From assembly GCA_027605045.1 (NCBI GenBank), contig JAQFWX010000039.1, forward strand, positions 248,001 through 312,000: 64,000 bases of DNA. Direction: 5' to 3'. The stretch comes from Phallus indusiatus. Its lineage: Eukaryota > Basidiomycota > Agaricomycetes > Phallales > Phallaceae. The position numbers and the translations under genes are program-made. The notes under the pieces are model-generated. The model made no database searches and was not told the origin of the DNA. It saw only the letters and a list, made by a program, of their open reading frames with translations. This document shows, one piece after another, positions 45,301-56,162 of the stretch (position 1 is its first letter; each line of letters starts with the position of its first letter).

Positions 45301-46840
45301 GGCCAATCGGGAAGGCAAGGTCGAAGATAGTGTTTCCAAAGCCGTTGCAACACTTCGTGCATTGGGTGGTCGTTCAGCTCACTCGTCGGAATGGTTTGAA
45401 GACCAGGACCTCCTCTATTATCGCGGCAAGGTTTACGTGCCAAATGTGGACGAGTTGCGTCGGAAAATCCTTTCCAGACACCACGATACTAAACTCGGTG
45501 GTCATCCCGGTCGTTTCAAGACTCTCGAGCTTGTTTCGCGCACCTTCTGGTGGCCAGGTGTCTCTAGGTATGTACAACGCTATGTAGAGGCCTGCGACAT
45601 GTGTCTACGTACGAAACCATCTCGCCATGCTCCATACGGACTTCTCCGACCCACAGAAGTGCCAAGTCGACCTTGGGAACACATCTCGGTCGACTTCATC
45701 GTGGAGCTGCCAGAATCCAACGGTTTCGATGCGATCCTCTCTGTCGTCGACTCTCTCACCAAACGGGTTCACTTCGTGCCGACATTTACGACACTTGACG
45801 CGACGGGTCTAGCCCGTCTGTACCTCCAACACGTCTGGAAGCTCCACGGTCTCCCCATGAAGGTGATCTCTGACAGAGGCCCCCAGTTCGCGTCTCGCTT
45901 CACGCAGGAGCTTTCTAGGCTCCTTGGCATACGGCTTGCACCTTCTACAGCATATCATCCTCAAACCGATGGTCAGACAGAACGCGTCAACGCAGAAGTC
46001 GAACAGTACCTTCGACTTTTCACCTCTGAGTGACAGGACGACTGGGACCAGATACTGCCCTTGGCTGAGTTCGCATATAACAACCACGTACACTCAGCAA
46101 CACGTGCGACACCGTTCGAGCTCGACACTGGACGACATCCTCGTATGGGATTCGAACCGTTAGTCGCCGACTCGAAGATCGAATCTGTCAACGAGTTCAA
46201 GACGCGTATGGAGTCGACGATCGAGGAAGCCAAGGCTGCCATAGCCAAATCGAAGGACGAAATGGCCAAGTACTACGATCGGAAACACATCCCGGCACCC
46301 GAGTACAAGGTTGGCGACAAGGTCTACCTCGATTCGAGTGACATTCGTACCACCAGGCCTTCCGCCAAGTTGTCGCATCGGTATTTAGGGCCTTTCCCGA
46401 TAGTTAGTAAGGTCGGGTCGCACGCATACAAGCTGCGTTTACCACTGTCGATGTCAAGGCTTCATCCAGTGTTCCATGTCGGGAAGTTACGTCCGAGGGT
46501 TGAAGATACAATCCCGGGTCGTCGCGTTAAGGCTCCTCCACCTCCTGAGGTCAGAGATGACGGTGAACACTACGTCGTAGAACGGATTCTGGACAGTCGT
46601 GTGTTCCGGAGACGACTCGAATATAAAGTACGTTGGGAAGGCTACGGTCCCGAGCATGATCAATGGGAACCCGAGTCGAACATTGCAGCCCCGGACCTCA
46701 TTAGGCAGTTCCACCGCGAACATCCGAGTGCACCACGCTCGATAAATGGTCTTCTTTTCCATCGTCGCCCTCGGTTCGATTTCTCCAAGTTACAGGCATC
46801 ATTAGTCGAGGCTACAGGCGTCGGGACGCCGCCTCGTTGA
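42341..46840 (+). pseudogene. Gypsy C pol, plus copy, broken
   Basis: The domains are in order: aspartic protease (LDTGASGMF, near 42640), reverse transcriptase with intact YIDDILIY (near 43815), RNase H, integrase (HHCC near 45480-45605, VDFIVELPE, ISDRGPQF, HPQTDGQTERVN near 45960) and a chromodomain (YKVRWEGYGPEHDQWEPE, near 46625). Lesions: MITE insertion after SSITS (44206-44752 plus an 8-bp duplication), TGA at 44978-44980 where the minus copy has CGA (EEW-R-HFLEG), and TGA at 46031-46033 where the minus copy has CGA (TSE-R-QDD). FYCRF near 44080 replaces FYRRF, another CpG-type change. The plus copy keeps the six-T run at MFFGLTN that is shortened in the minus copy. Confidence 0.88.
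44206..44752 (+). mobile_element. hAT MITE, 547 bp, in Gypsy C RNase H region
   Basis: The terminal inverted repeats are TAAGGATGACCACGGGT / ACCCGTGGTCATCCCTA (one mismatch). ATCACCTC is duplicated at 44198-44205 and 44753-44760. The interior is rich in ACCCGCGGGT and CAGGTACC repeats like the ends of the 6.28-kb hAT, and has no coding capacity. The end sequences differ from that hAT (GGATGACC versus GGCTGTCC), so it belongs to a related family. Confidence 0.9.
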
Positions 46841-46851
46841 AGGGGGGGTGG

Positions 46852-47249
46852 TGTCAGGGTACGCTACCGCCGTCTCTCATTTTTCTATTTATTATCATCG
46901 ACATCACTTCATTTCTATTCTATTTATCATTTCCGTATTTTACCTTCATCTTCCGTTCCCTTGTTCCGTCTCTGTTTCACATTCTCTACTCGCGCGCGTC
47001 GCGCGCTCGTACCCGGCGTGATGCCCGTGACATCACGTCGCTTAGGTTCGGTTCGGGCGCCTAGCACTTAGCTGCGTCAGGGCCGCACGCCGCGTTGTCG
47101 TTTTTCATGTATATAGTCGTTGTCCCTAGAGTGAGGGTCCCTAAGCTTGTTCTCTTAGGATCCCCTCCCTCTAGGTGAGTAGTTAGTGTTTTCCGCAATA
47201 TATTCTCTTAGGATCCCCTCCCTCTAGTGTGAGCTGAGTAGCCCTAACA
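46852..47249 (+). repeat. 3' LTR of the plus Gypsy C copy
   Basis: This is a 398-bp LTR, TGTCAGGG...CCCTAACA. It contains TATATA near 47112, then AAGCTTGTTCT and two direct copies of TTAGGATCCCCTCCCTCTAG in the 3' third. Confidence 0.93.
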
Positions 47250-47603
47250 TAAGGGTTGAACCATCTGGATCACTGAACATCAGTGATGTTGAAGTCGTAG
47301 CATGGCTTCGAAAAGTATTCCCAAATCGGGAAACTAGGAAGACCGTATTCCCTATTGTAGCGGAAATATGTACTGAGCCTGGATTATCTACCTGGCTTAA
47401 CTTCGCTGGCATCAATGCCGATAAGACGGTGAATAACTCCCCATCCATAATCGAAGGCTGGCGTCGAGCATATACCCTGCCCCAGGGTAACACTCCCACT
47501 AAGGAAGAAGTTGTCGGTGAGGGGAGCCGGGAGCAGCTCTAAGCAGGAAGAGGGAAGAAACTCTGTGAGGAACTTAGATAGGGAAATGTAAATATGATCT
47601 CAG
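47250..47603. other. spacer between the two Gypsy C copies
   Basis: A plus-strand frame is open from 47250 to about 47541 (landmarks EVVAWLRKVFPNRETRK and STWLNFAGINADK), with no start codon and no family I recognise. It may be a remnant of the sequence into which the elements inserted. Confidence 0.35.
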
Positions 47604-47993
47604 TGTTAGGGCTACTCAGCTCAGGCTAGAGGGAGGGGATCCTAAGATAATATATTGCGGAAAACACTAACTACTCACCTAGAGGGAGGGGATCCTAAGA
47701 GAACAAGCTTAGGGACCCTCACTCTAGGGACAGCGACTATATACATGAAAAACGATAGCGCGGCGTGCGGCCCTGACACAACTAAGTGCTAGGCGCCCGA
47801 ACCGAACCTAAGCGACGTGATGTCACGGGCATCACGCCGAGTACGAGCGCGCGAGTAAAGAAAGTGAAATAGAGGCAGAACGAGGAAACGGAAAATGGAA
47901 GTAATGGACGGGAAATGTAAATGAAATAGAAATAAACATATACCGATGATAATAAATAGGGAAAGTAAGGGGACGCGGTAGCGTACCCTGACA
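47604..47993 (-). repeat. 3' LTR of the minus Gypsy C copy
   Basis: This 390-bp LTR directly follows the polypurine tract AAGGGGGGATGG (minus strand, 48005-47994). It lacks about 8 bp of the CGCGCGAC repeat present in several solo copies. Confidence 0.95.
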
Positions 47994-48004
47994 CCATCCC
48001 CCCT

Positions 48005-51000
48005 TCAACGAGGCGGCGTCCCGACGCCTGTAGCTTCGACTAATGACGCTTGTAACTTAGAAAAATCAAACCGAGGGCGACGATGGAAAAGAAGGCCATT
48101 TATCGAGCGTGGCGCACTCGGATGTTCGCGGTGGAATTCCTTAATGAGATCTGGGGCTGCAATATTCGACTCGGGTTCCCACTGATCGTGCTCGGGACCA
48201 TAGCCTTCCCAACGCACCTTATACTCGAGTCGTCTCCGGAAGACACGACTGTCCAGAATCCGTTCCACGACGTAGTGTTCACCGTCGTCTCTGACCTCAG
48301 GAGGTGGTGGAGCCTTAACATGACGACCCGGGATCGTATCTTCGACCTTTGGACGTAACTTCCCGACATGGAAGACGGGGTGGAGTCTTGACATCGACAG
48401 TGGTAGACGTAGCCTGTATGCATGGGATCCGACCTTGTTGACTATCGGAAATGGGCCTAGGTACCGATGCGACAATTTGGCGGAAGGTCTGGTGGTGCGG
48501 ATGTCGCTCGAATCGAGGTATACCTTGTCGCCAACCTTGTATTCAGGTGCTGGGATGTGTTTCCGATCGTAATACTTGGCCATCTCGTCTTTCGACCTGG
48601 CTATAGCGGCCTTGGCTTCCTCTATCGTCGATTCCATACGCGTCTTGAACTCGTTGACAGATTCGATCTTCGAGTCGGCAACCTGCGGTTCGAATCCCAT
48701 ACGAGGATGTCGTCCAGTGTCGAGCTCAAAAGGTGTCGAACGCGTGGCTGAGTGCACATGGTTGTTGTATGCGAACTCAGCCATGGGCAGCAGCTGGTCC
48801 CAGTCGTCCTGTCGCTCTGAGGTGAAGAGCCGAAGATACTGCTCGACTTCTGCATTGACGCGTTCTGTCTGACCATCGGTTTGAGGATGATATGCAGTAG
48901 AGGGTGCAAGCCGTATGCCAAGGAGCCTAGAAAGCTCCTGCGTGAAGCGGGACGCGAACTGGGGGCCCCTGTCAGAGATCACCTTCATGGGAAGCCCATG
49001 GAGCTTCCAGACGTGCTGGAGGTACAGTCGGGCCAGACCTGTCGCGTCAAGTGTTGTAAATGTCGGCACGAAATGAACCCGTTTGGTGAGAGAGTCGACG
49101 ACAGAGAGGATCGCGTCGAAACCGTTGGATTCTGGCAGCTCCACGATGAAGTCGACTGAGATGTGTTCCCAGGGTCGACTTGGCACTTCTGTGGGTCGGA
49201 GAAGTCCATAGGGGGCATGACGAGACGGTTTCGTACGTAGACACATGTCGCAGGCTTCTACATAGCGTTGTACATACCTAGAGACACCTGGCCACCAAAA
49301 GGTGCGCGAAACGAGCTCAAGAGTCTTGAAACGACCCGGGTGACCACCGAGTTTGGTGTCGTGGTGTCTGGAAAGGATTTTCCGACGCAATTCATCCACA
49401 TTTGGCACATAAACCTTGCCGCGATAGTAGAGGAGGTCCTGGTCTTCAAACCATTCCGACGAGTGAGCCGAACGACCACCCAGTGCACGAAGTGTTGCAA
49501 CGGCTTTGGACACACTATCCTCAACCTTGCCTTCCCGATTGGCCTTGCGAATCTGGCGTAGAAGATCCTCCTCCTCCCCCTTAAGACGGAATGTTTGCAG
49601 AGCATTGATTGCAAACATTTCGGGTCGGATTAAGGTGACGCCACGATTGTCGTCCTTTCCCGAGCCATGATCTGGGCGACGGGATAAGCCATCAGGTTTA
49701 CCCATCGACTTACCCGGTATATGCTGCAGAGTAAAGTCGAATCGTGAGAGATATACTGACCATCTGGCTTGACGACGATTGAGGTTACGCGCGGACATGA
49801 AATACTCGAGATTCTTGTGATCAGTCCGTATGTCGATAGGGTGAGACGCGCCTTCAAGAAAGTGTCGCCATTCCTCTAAGGACCGTATGATAGCGAGCAT
49901 CTCCTTGTCGTGAATCTCGTAGTTGCGTTCAACGGGACTGAGGGCCTTCGAGAAGAAAGCAACTGGGTGCCATTTACCGTCTTCGCTCGACAACTGTGAA
50001 AGAACTGCGCCTGTTGCAAAGTCGGAGCTGTCTGCTTCAACCCGGTAAGGATTAGCGGGGTTGGGGATGAGGAGAATAGGAGCAGAGGTGATTGACGACT
50101 TCAGAGTATCGAAAGCGTGCTGACAAGTGTCGGACCAGACGAAGGACGTATCCTTTTTGGTTAACCCGAACATGGGATTGGCAATACGTGCGAAATCCTT
50201 GATAAACCGACGGTAGAAGTTGGCGAAGCCCAGGAAGGACTGGACCTCCGTGACGTTCTTCGGGACAGGCCAGTCTCTGACACCCGAGACTTTCGCGGGA
50301 TCCATCTCGACGGTGTTCTCGGAAATGACAACACCCAAGTACTCGATCTTAGTCCGGCAGAACTCGCACTTCTCTGCCTTGAGATACAGTTTGTGTTCAC
50401 GGAGACGTTCGAGAACGCGTCGTGTCACCCTGTCGTGCTGTTCCCGATCCCGAGTGTAAATGAGAATGTCGTCGATATAGACGGCAACGACACCTTCCGA
50501 GATCATGTCTTCAAAGATCTCATTCATCATTGTCTGGAAGGTGGCAGGACTGTTAGTGAGACCAAAAACATCACCAAGGGCTCGAAGAGGCCACGATTGG
50601 TGCGGAAAGCGGCCTTCCACTCATCTCCTTCCTTTATCCGTACGTTGTTGTAACCCCAGCGCACGTCCAGCTTGGTAAAGTACCGGGCACCTTGCAGTTT
50701 GTTGATGAGTTCCGAGATCAGAGGCAGCGGGTAGCGATTCTTGATTGTCATGGCATTCAACGCGCGATAGTCCTGAATAAGGCGAAGAGAGCCATCTTTC
50801 TTCTTAATGAAGAACACCGGGGACGCCATGGGCGACTTGGAGGGCCGGATTCGTCCAGACGCAAGGTTCTCTTCCAGAAACGCATCTAACTCGGCCTGTT
50901 CGTTAGGTGACAGCGGGTAGATCTTGCAAGACTTGGGCTCGGAACCTGGCACAAGTTCTATCGGGTGATCCCACTTCTTCGACTGCGGCAACGAATCGAA

Positions 51001-51948
51001 TGACTCCTTCGAGAAAATGTCGGCAAAGTCGTGGAACATCTCTGGCACGATGTCCCGAAAACCCTTGGGAGCTGGTGCGTCTGCGTTGTTGGCGTGGGCC
51101 TGAGCCAGTCGCTGGGAGATGGTCTCGGTGGCATATATGCGGTGAGTGTCGGGCTCGTCGGGTAGCATTGATATCGCGAACAGTCGATCACCCTCTTCAA
51201 TCTCAGACTCGACGTCAACCAGGTCTGGTATATCAGGATCATCGGCCTCAGTGTTGTCGAGCTCTGGTAAAGGTGCGCGTCGGATCTGTTGGAACGCGCG
51301 CTTAGAGAGCTTACCCGCTGGCCAGCGTGGAGCACAAGACCGACAACTGGGGCTGCAGCGCATGAACTCCACTTGACCAGTTGTGTAGTCTATGACGGGA
51401 TTGTGAGCCTTGAACCACGGCAGCCCAAATAGGACGGGATACTTGAGCGAGGTAACGGCGAACAAGGTGCGTTCGGAATGATCCCGAAATCGAACAACCA
51501 GGTCAACGACGTGGGTGATAGAGCCAGCGTGGTTGGGCGTACCATCAACGTTGAACACGGGAATTGGTTTAGCAAGACGCACGGAGGGAAGCCGATGTTT
51601 TTCGACAAAGTCGCGATCGAGGAACATACCGCTAGCTCCAGTGTCCAGCATGGCCTTGCTGTGCAGCAGGGCTCCAGTGTCAACACTCTGTAGTTCCACC
51701 GGGATCTCTAGCTTCTGCGTACCAGCAGTAGCTGCGAGTCGGTATTCGCTTGGCAATGCGCGACGTTGAGAAGGCGACAGCATACATGGAGTTGAAACAG
51801 AGCGTGTAGCAGGTGGAGACGATTCTTCGGGTTTAGCAGGGGATGCAGCAGGGGTAGTTAGATTCGAATCAGAAGTGTCATTTTGTTCGCGATCTATGTA
51901 CAAAATGTCGAATCTATTAGATGTCGGCAACGAGGGTGCATCGTTCAC
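48005..51948 (-). CDS. Gypsy C pol, minus copy, one apparent frameshift
   Basis: Pol begins at a GTG in the -1 register overlapping the gag stop (51948) and is open to 50527. A second frame covers 50620-48005. The break lies in RT at 50564-50568, where five T (minus strand) replace the six in the plus copy, turning VMFFGLTN out of frame. Otherwise the domains are intact: protease LDTGASGMF, RT YIDDILIY, RNase [12 protein letters not shown], integrase HHCC, DFIVELPE, SDRGPQF and HPQTDGQTERVN, and chromodomain YKVRWEGYGPEHDQWEPE ending at 48005. The product copies element RNA and integrates the cDNA; the chromodomain likely guides integration to marked chromatin. A single homopolymer change could be real inactivation or a sequence error. 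Confidence 0.88.
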
Positions 51949-53255
51949 TCGTCGCCGTTTTGAAAATCCTCTACCTCTGCTGCAGCTACAGTCTCCCCCT
52001 CTGTCAGAGCAGAGTCACCACGTGTCTGGGCTTCTAGCGCATCTTTCTGGGCCAGCAGATGCGCGATACTGTCGTCTAATTCCTCGGGTTGAAGATATCG
52101 GATGTCATACGCACGAGGGCATTCGCGAGCCCAATGGCCTGCTGCTCCACAGCGACGACACCTGGTTGATTCTGGGCCAGCACGTCGACGGGCAGCGTCA
52201 ACGTCCATCGGATCATGCCTAACCTGTGGTGCAGGAGCAGGAGCCGCAGGTCTTGGAGGCAACGTGGGCACGATTTGAGATGCTGGCCTGGGAGGTGGAT
52301 AGGGAGGAGCCTGATAGGAAGGGGCAGGGGGCCTCCTCTGGATCTGGAGGGTCTGATACGACGGAAAAGGGTTGGGGCGAGGTCGATTAATGGGGACAGC
52401 TGCGGGATTTGTCTGAGCCGTTCCAGAGCCCACGAGTCGACGGCGAGCAGCGGTGAAGGCCTCGTTGGCACGCCTGTCCATGTCAAACATGCGTGCTTGC
52501 CTGATCCAGCCTTCGTAGTCGTGGAGTGCGGGTCGGTCCTTCATCGTCGCTACCAGAGATGCAATTGCCGGGTCTAAACCATTACGAAAGTACGTGTTAA
52601 TGGCGAGTCCTTCCGTAAAGCCAGCGTGCTCAATGAGTACGCGGAAGGCGTCTACATATTCCTCTACAGTCCTGTTGCCTTGGACATAGCGGTTGGAGTA
52701 GAGGGTGTTGATGGCGTCTTCTTGCTCGGATTGTGGAAAGAAATCGGCCTTGAATCTTTCCCGGAAGGCATCCCAGTCAGCGAAGGGCTTCTCTCCTCTT
52801 TGATACCTTTTCAGCATAGATTCGCTGAAGGTAAGGGCGCGACCTTCGTTCATGTACGACATCGCCCAGCCGATCTTGAGTTCATCAGTCTCGAAATCGC
52901 GACTGCATATACTCATGTAAAACTCGACAGTGTTCCAAAAGGCGCGACCCTTGGAGCGATCTCCGTCGAACGAAGGAGGTACAGCAGGTCGGGTATTTCG
53001 GGAAGAGCGTGAACTGGCTTGATGCTCAGGAGCCGGTGGTTGTCCAGACGAGGACGCGTCGCCCACAGGGGAGTTTTGGGTTGGAGCAGCTCTAGCCGCG
53101 TCTCGGATGCTCTGCAGCACCTCAATCATCTGTGAGGCCTGGGATTCCTGTCTTGCCAGGCGGGCATCCATTTCCGCGAACTGCCGCATAATAATAGTCG
53201 CCACATCGTTGAGGGTGACGAGTGGGGGTGCAGAGGGTGGAGGAGAAGAGTCCAT
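51945..53255 (-). CDS. Gypsy C gag
   Basis: This is a 436-residue capsid-type protein starting MDSSPPPSAPP. Residues about 12-50 form a predicted coiled coil (MRQFAEMDARLARQES). About 95-260 are the retrotransposon gag domain (FWNTVEFYM, then RFKADFFPQ). A Pro-rich linker follows, then the CCHC knuckle CRRCGAAGHWAREC (residues about 370-383) and a Glu-rich tail. It ends TGA overlapping the start of pol (GAGTGA), so pol would be made by -1 shifting or reinitiation. It forms virus-like particles and packages RNA. No defect was seen. Confidence 0.9.
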   Translation of the reverse strand: MDSSPPPSAPPLVTLNDVATIIMRQFAEMDARLARQESQASQMIEVLQSIRDAARAAPTQNSPVGDASSSGQPPAPEHQASSRSSRNTRPAVPPSFDGDRSKGRAFWNTVEFYMSICSRDFETDELKIGWAMSYMNEGRALTFSESMLKRYQRGEKPFADWDAFRERFKADFFPQSEQEDAINTLYSNRYVQGNRTVEEYVDAFRVLIEHAGFTEGLAINTYFRNGLDPAIASLVATMKDRPALHDYEGWIRQARMFDMDRRANEAFTAARRRLVGSGTAQTNPAAVPINRPRPNPFPSYQTLQIQRRPPAPSYQAPPYPPPRPASQIVPTLPPRPAAPAPAPQVRHDPMDVDAARRRAGPESTRCRRCGAAGHWARECPRAYDIRYLQPEELDDSIAHLLAQKDALEAQTRGDSALTEGETVAAAEVEDFQNGDE

Positions 53256-53419
53256 GAGAGAGAGAAAGGAAAATGGGGTTTTTAAGATGGAGCAGAGGGG
53301 TCGGTTATAGACGGGACTCGAGGGAAAAATACGACACTGCGATAGTCGGTGTCGAGCGCGATTTTTCGATAGCGAGTGTCGATAAAAACGGCCAGTCTGC
53401 GAGTAGAAGCTTGTTCTAC
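53256..53419 (-). promoter_or_regulatory. Gypsy C leader with self-complementary primer site
   Basis: Immediately inside the 5' LTR the sense strand reads GT then AGAACAAGCTT (53417-53407). This is the exact complement of AAGCTTGTTCT in the LTR (plus-strand 53516-53526), which starts 33 bases downstream of a TATATA box (53554-53559). Tf1/sushi-group elements prime from the first 11 nt of their own RNA. The match length, position and TATA distance fit that mechanism. No tRNA-type TGG site is present. Confidence 0.75.
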
Positions 53420-53809
53420 TGTTAGGGCTACTCAGCTCAGGCTAGAGGGAGGGGATCCTAAGATAATATATTGCGGAAAACACTAACTACTCACCTAGAG
53501 GGAGGGGATCCTAAGAGAACAAGCTTAGGGACCCTCACTCTAGGGACAGCGACTATATACATGAAAAACGATAGCGCGGCGTGCGGCCCTGACACAACTA
53601 AGTGCTAGGCGCCCGAACCGAACCTAAGCGACGTGATGTCACGGGCATCACGCCGAGTACGAGCGCGCGAGTAAAGAAAGTGAAATAGAGGCAGAACGAG
53701 GAAACGGAAAATGGAAGTAATGGACGGGAAATGTAAATGAAATAGAAATAAACATATACCGATAATAATAAATAGGGAAAGTAAGGGGACGCGGTAGCGT
53801 ACCCTGACA
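53420..53809 (-). repeat. 5' LTR of the minus Gypsy C copy
   Basis: This 390-bp LTR is identical to the 3' LTR except for one base near 53762. It carries TATATA at 53554-53559, the predicted RNA start at about 53526, and two copies of the CTAGAGGGAGGGGATCCTAA repeat downstream of it. Confidence 0.95.
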
Positions 53810-54293
53810 CTCAGTACTCAATAATAGACTGAGGCGAAATAAAGGGGGAAAGTAAACTGTTATTGTAAGAGTAAACTACTGAGTATATATACTGGGGAGA
53901 CTAGTCCATGGACCTGAGTAATGATGTCCTGGACTTAAACAATAGAACTATTTGAGGCTGTCCACAGAGGGAAAACCTGTCCAAACTATTGTCCTAGCTA
54001 ACTACTTGCACTACAGTAATTCTGAAGCGAAAATAAATAAAATAAAGCATGGAAAATAAATGAAAAAAGCGCATATATTCTCTTAGCCTGTTGGGGAACC
54101 CCACATCGGGATGCTGCGATATAACTGCGTGAATACCCGATTAATCGAGACTCGATTAGGCCCACTATTTGAGCGGTGGCGATCCCACACTAACAGCAAC
54201 ACAATCGCCGTGAACTGGCGAGAATCTCAGCCCACCGTTTCGTCGCTGCTACCAGAGCGTCAGTATCGAAGACGACGTCGCAACAATTGTCGT
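53810..54293. other. spacer, no gene recognised
   Basis: This is AT-rich sequence after the CTCAG duplication. A short plus-strand frame (54111-54299) has no recognisable features. Nothing else was seen. Confidence 0.4.
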
Positions 54294-54691
54294 TGTTAGG
54301 GCTACTCAGCTCAGACTAGAGGGAGGGGATCCTAAGTAAAATATATTGAGAGAACTATACTACTCACCTAGAGGGAGGGGATCCTAAGAGAACAAGCTTA
54401 GGGACCCTCACTCTAGGGACAGCGACTATATACATGAAAAACGATAACGCGGCGTGCGGCCCTGACACAGCTAAGTGCTAGGCGCCCGAACCGAACCTAA
54501 GCAACGTGATGTCACGGGCATCACGCCGGGTACGAGCGCGCAACGCGCGCGAGTGGAGAAAGTGAAATAGAGACAGAACAAACAAACGGAAGGTGAAGGT
54601 AGTGGACGGGAAATGTAAATGGAGTAGAAATAGACATATACCGATGATAATAAATAAGGAAAATGAGGGGACGCGGTAGCGTACCCTGACA
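54294..54691 (-). repeat. solo LTR, Gypsy C family
   Basis: This is a 398-bp LTR. The flanking 5-mers GTCGT and GTTAC do not match, so it may derive from recombination between different insertions. Confidence 0.9.
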
Positions 54692-55566
54692 GTTACTAGG
54701 AGTGAGACTGAGCTGTGAAGCTGCAATGTCTTGAGGGTAGGACTAGGGTCGAAGAGATGGGAATGGGGTCAGAGAATGTGCAGCATGGCTGCAACATAGG
54801 ATTGAAGGTCGGAGAGGTTGGACAGGAGTAGGGTTGAGTCGGAGAGGTTAGGTGTGAGGTCAGAGAAGTTGGTCAGAGGTAGTTGTTGAAGAAGATAGAC
54901 ACAATGTTGTCAATGACATTTGAGGACACTGTCAATGATGACAAGGGATCTGAGATTGTAAGAGGGTGCTCTAGCAGCAGCGTTGACCACTTAGCCAAAA
55001 GGCAACCACAATGTCAGAGCTGTCTGACATGCTGCTAGCTCCTATATATGTTGTACTAGAGCGTTCTCTGACAGAGATGAGATTGGATCAAGATATGAAA
55101 CATGTGAGAGAATGGGCGGAATAAGATCTATATCAGAACTGGAGAAGTAGTTACAGGAAGCTCAATCTTTGAAAAGTTACGAAACTAAATAGAGACCTGA
55201 AACAGGTTACAACAAGATAACAAGGACAGAAAAGAAAATGGTTCAGAATGGGGAACAAAAGAATATAATTGAGGTATGGAAAAGGAATGAGCAGAGCTCC
55301 GCTTAAGTAAGGTGAAGCATAAATGAGATAGAAATAAAATGGTGCCAATGATAATAAATAATAAATAATAAATGGGAAAATAAGAAGAATGTAGTGCCAT
55401 ACTTTGACAATCTGGACAAGAATGAAAGTGTGACATAGAATGAAAAGAAAATTCAACTGTAAATTTGAATAACAGGAAAATGTATTCAGACTACAAATCT
55501 AAAAACTGGGATTAAATCCAGAACTGGAGCTACTGGACTTGGATAGTCTGAGTAGTCTCCAGGTAA
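54692..55566. other. repeat-rich non-coding region
   Basis: 54760-54890 holds irregular tandem copies of GGTCGGAGAGGTT-type units. 55270-55425 resembles the 3' part of a decayed Gypsy C LTR (ATAAATGAGATAGAAATAAA, then GATAATAAATAA and a TTTGACA end). No gene was found. Confidence 0.4.
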
Positions 55567-55840
55567 TTACAGCCGTTTGCAGACTAGTTTGCACTCCGAC
55601 AAGTCGCGTGTCGGATGCTCAAAAAATAGGGTCGAAAGACCGGGTTTTCCTGGCTGAACTGCTGATTGTAAATTAGGAGTATATTAGTAGAAAATGTTTC
55701 TAAGATGTATTTCGATTTTTTGAATACAAAAAATTATGATATTTGAGTGATCTGAAAAAAACCGGGTTCTCTGACTTTATGAGCTTTTGGGACTGAAGGT
55801 ACTAGGTGAGAAAATTGAGCGTTTGCTTCCGGGTTCCTTG

Positions 55841-55908
55841 TGACTCAGCGGTTAAATTGCCGCTTCACTCAATTATTGTTTGGTTGTGGGTTCGATTCTG
55901 AGTGCTCC
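55841..55908 (+). other. tRNA-like sequence, left arm
   Basis: CTCAGCGGTTAAATTG is a plausible A box and GGTTCGATTCT a plausible B box about 45 bases later. Stem pairing is too weak to call a tRNA gene. The mirror copy is at about 56099-56162 on the minus strand. Confidence 0.45.
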
Positions 55909-56098
55909 AAATTTTTGGTTCTCAATACGCCAGTATCTCAAGAAATAAAATTAGAGTTCTTTAAAATTATGTTTTCTAATTTCAATAACACTTGATATTT
56001 TGCATGAAATGATGCAGCTTGACATATATAATTTTTGAAAAAAAAATTGTTTGTCAACTCTGGAATGTTGAAGTTTCAAAAAAAAACTACCAGTACTT

Positions 56099-56162
56099 AG
56101 AGTCGAACCCACGACCATACAATAATTGAGTGAAGTGGCAATTTAACCGCTGAGTCACAAGG
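56099..56162 (-). other. tRNA-like sequence, right arm
   Basis: This is the inverted copy of 55841-55908, with the B box reading GGTTCGACTCT on the minus strand. The small differences from the left arm show the arms have diverged slightly. Confidence 0.45.

Larger units (their letters stand above)
41793..47249 (+). mobile_element. Gypsy C, plus-strand copy, 5'-truncated
   Basis: This is a chromodomain Ty3/gypsy element lacking its 5' LTR and the first roughly 250 residues of gag. The 3' part is complete through the chromodomain, a GGGGGGG polypurine tract (46842-46848) and the 3' LTR (46852-47249). It is interrupted by a 547-bp hAT MITE and carries two nonsense codons. It is homologous throughout to the minus copy at 47604-53809. 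Confidence 0.9.
47604..53809 (-). mobile_element. Gypsy C, full-length minus-strand copy
   Basis: This is a complete 6,206-bp chromodomain Ty3/gypsy element with LTRs 53420-53809 (5') and 47604-47993 (3'). CTCAG is duplicated at 47599-47603 and 53810-53814. I found one difference between the LTRs (GATGATAATAA versus GATAATAATAA), so the insertion is young. Gag and pol frames overlap. The primer site is complementary to the element's own predicted RNA start rather than to a recognisable tRNA end. Confidence 0.95.

Noticed and set aside
55841..55908. Functional tRNA gene in the foldback arm
   Set aside because: The B box is good but the T stem does not pair and the mirrored copy has diverged. 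It is better read as a SINE-like sequence.
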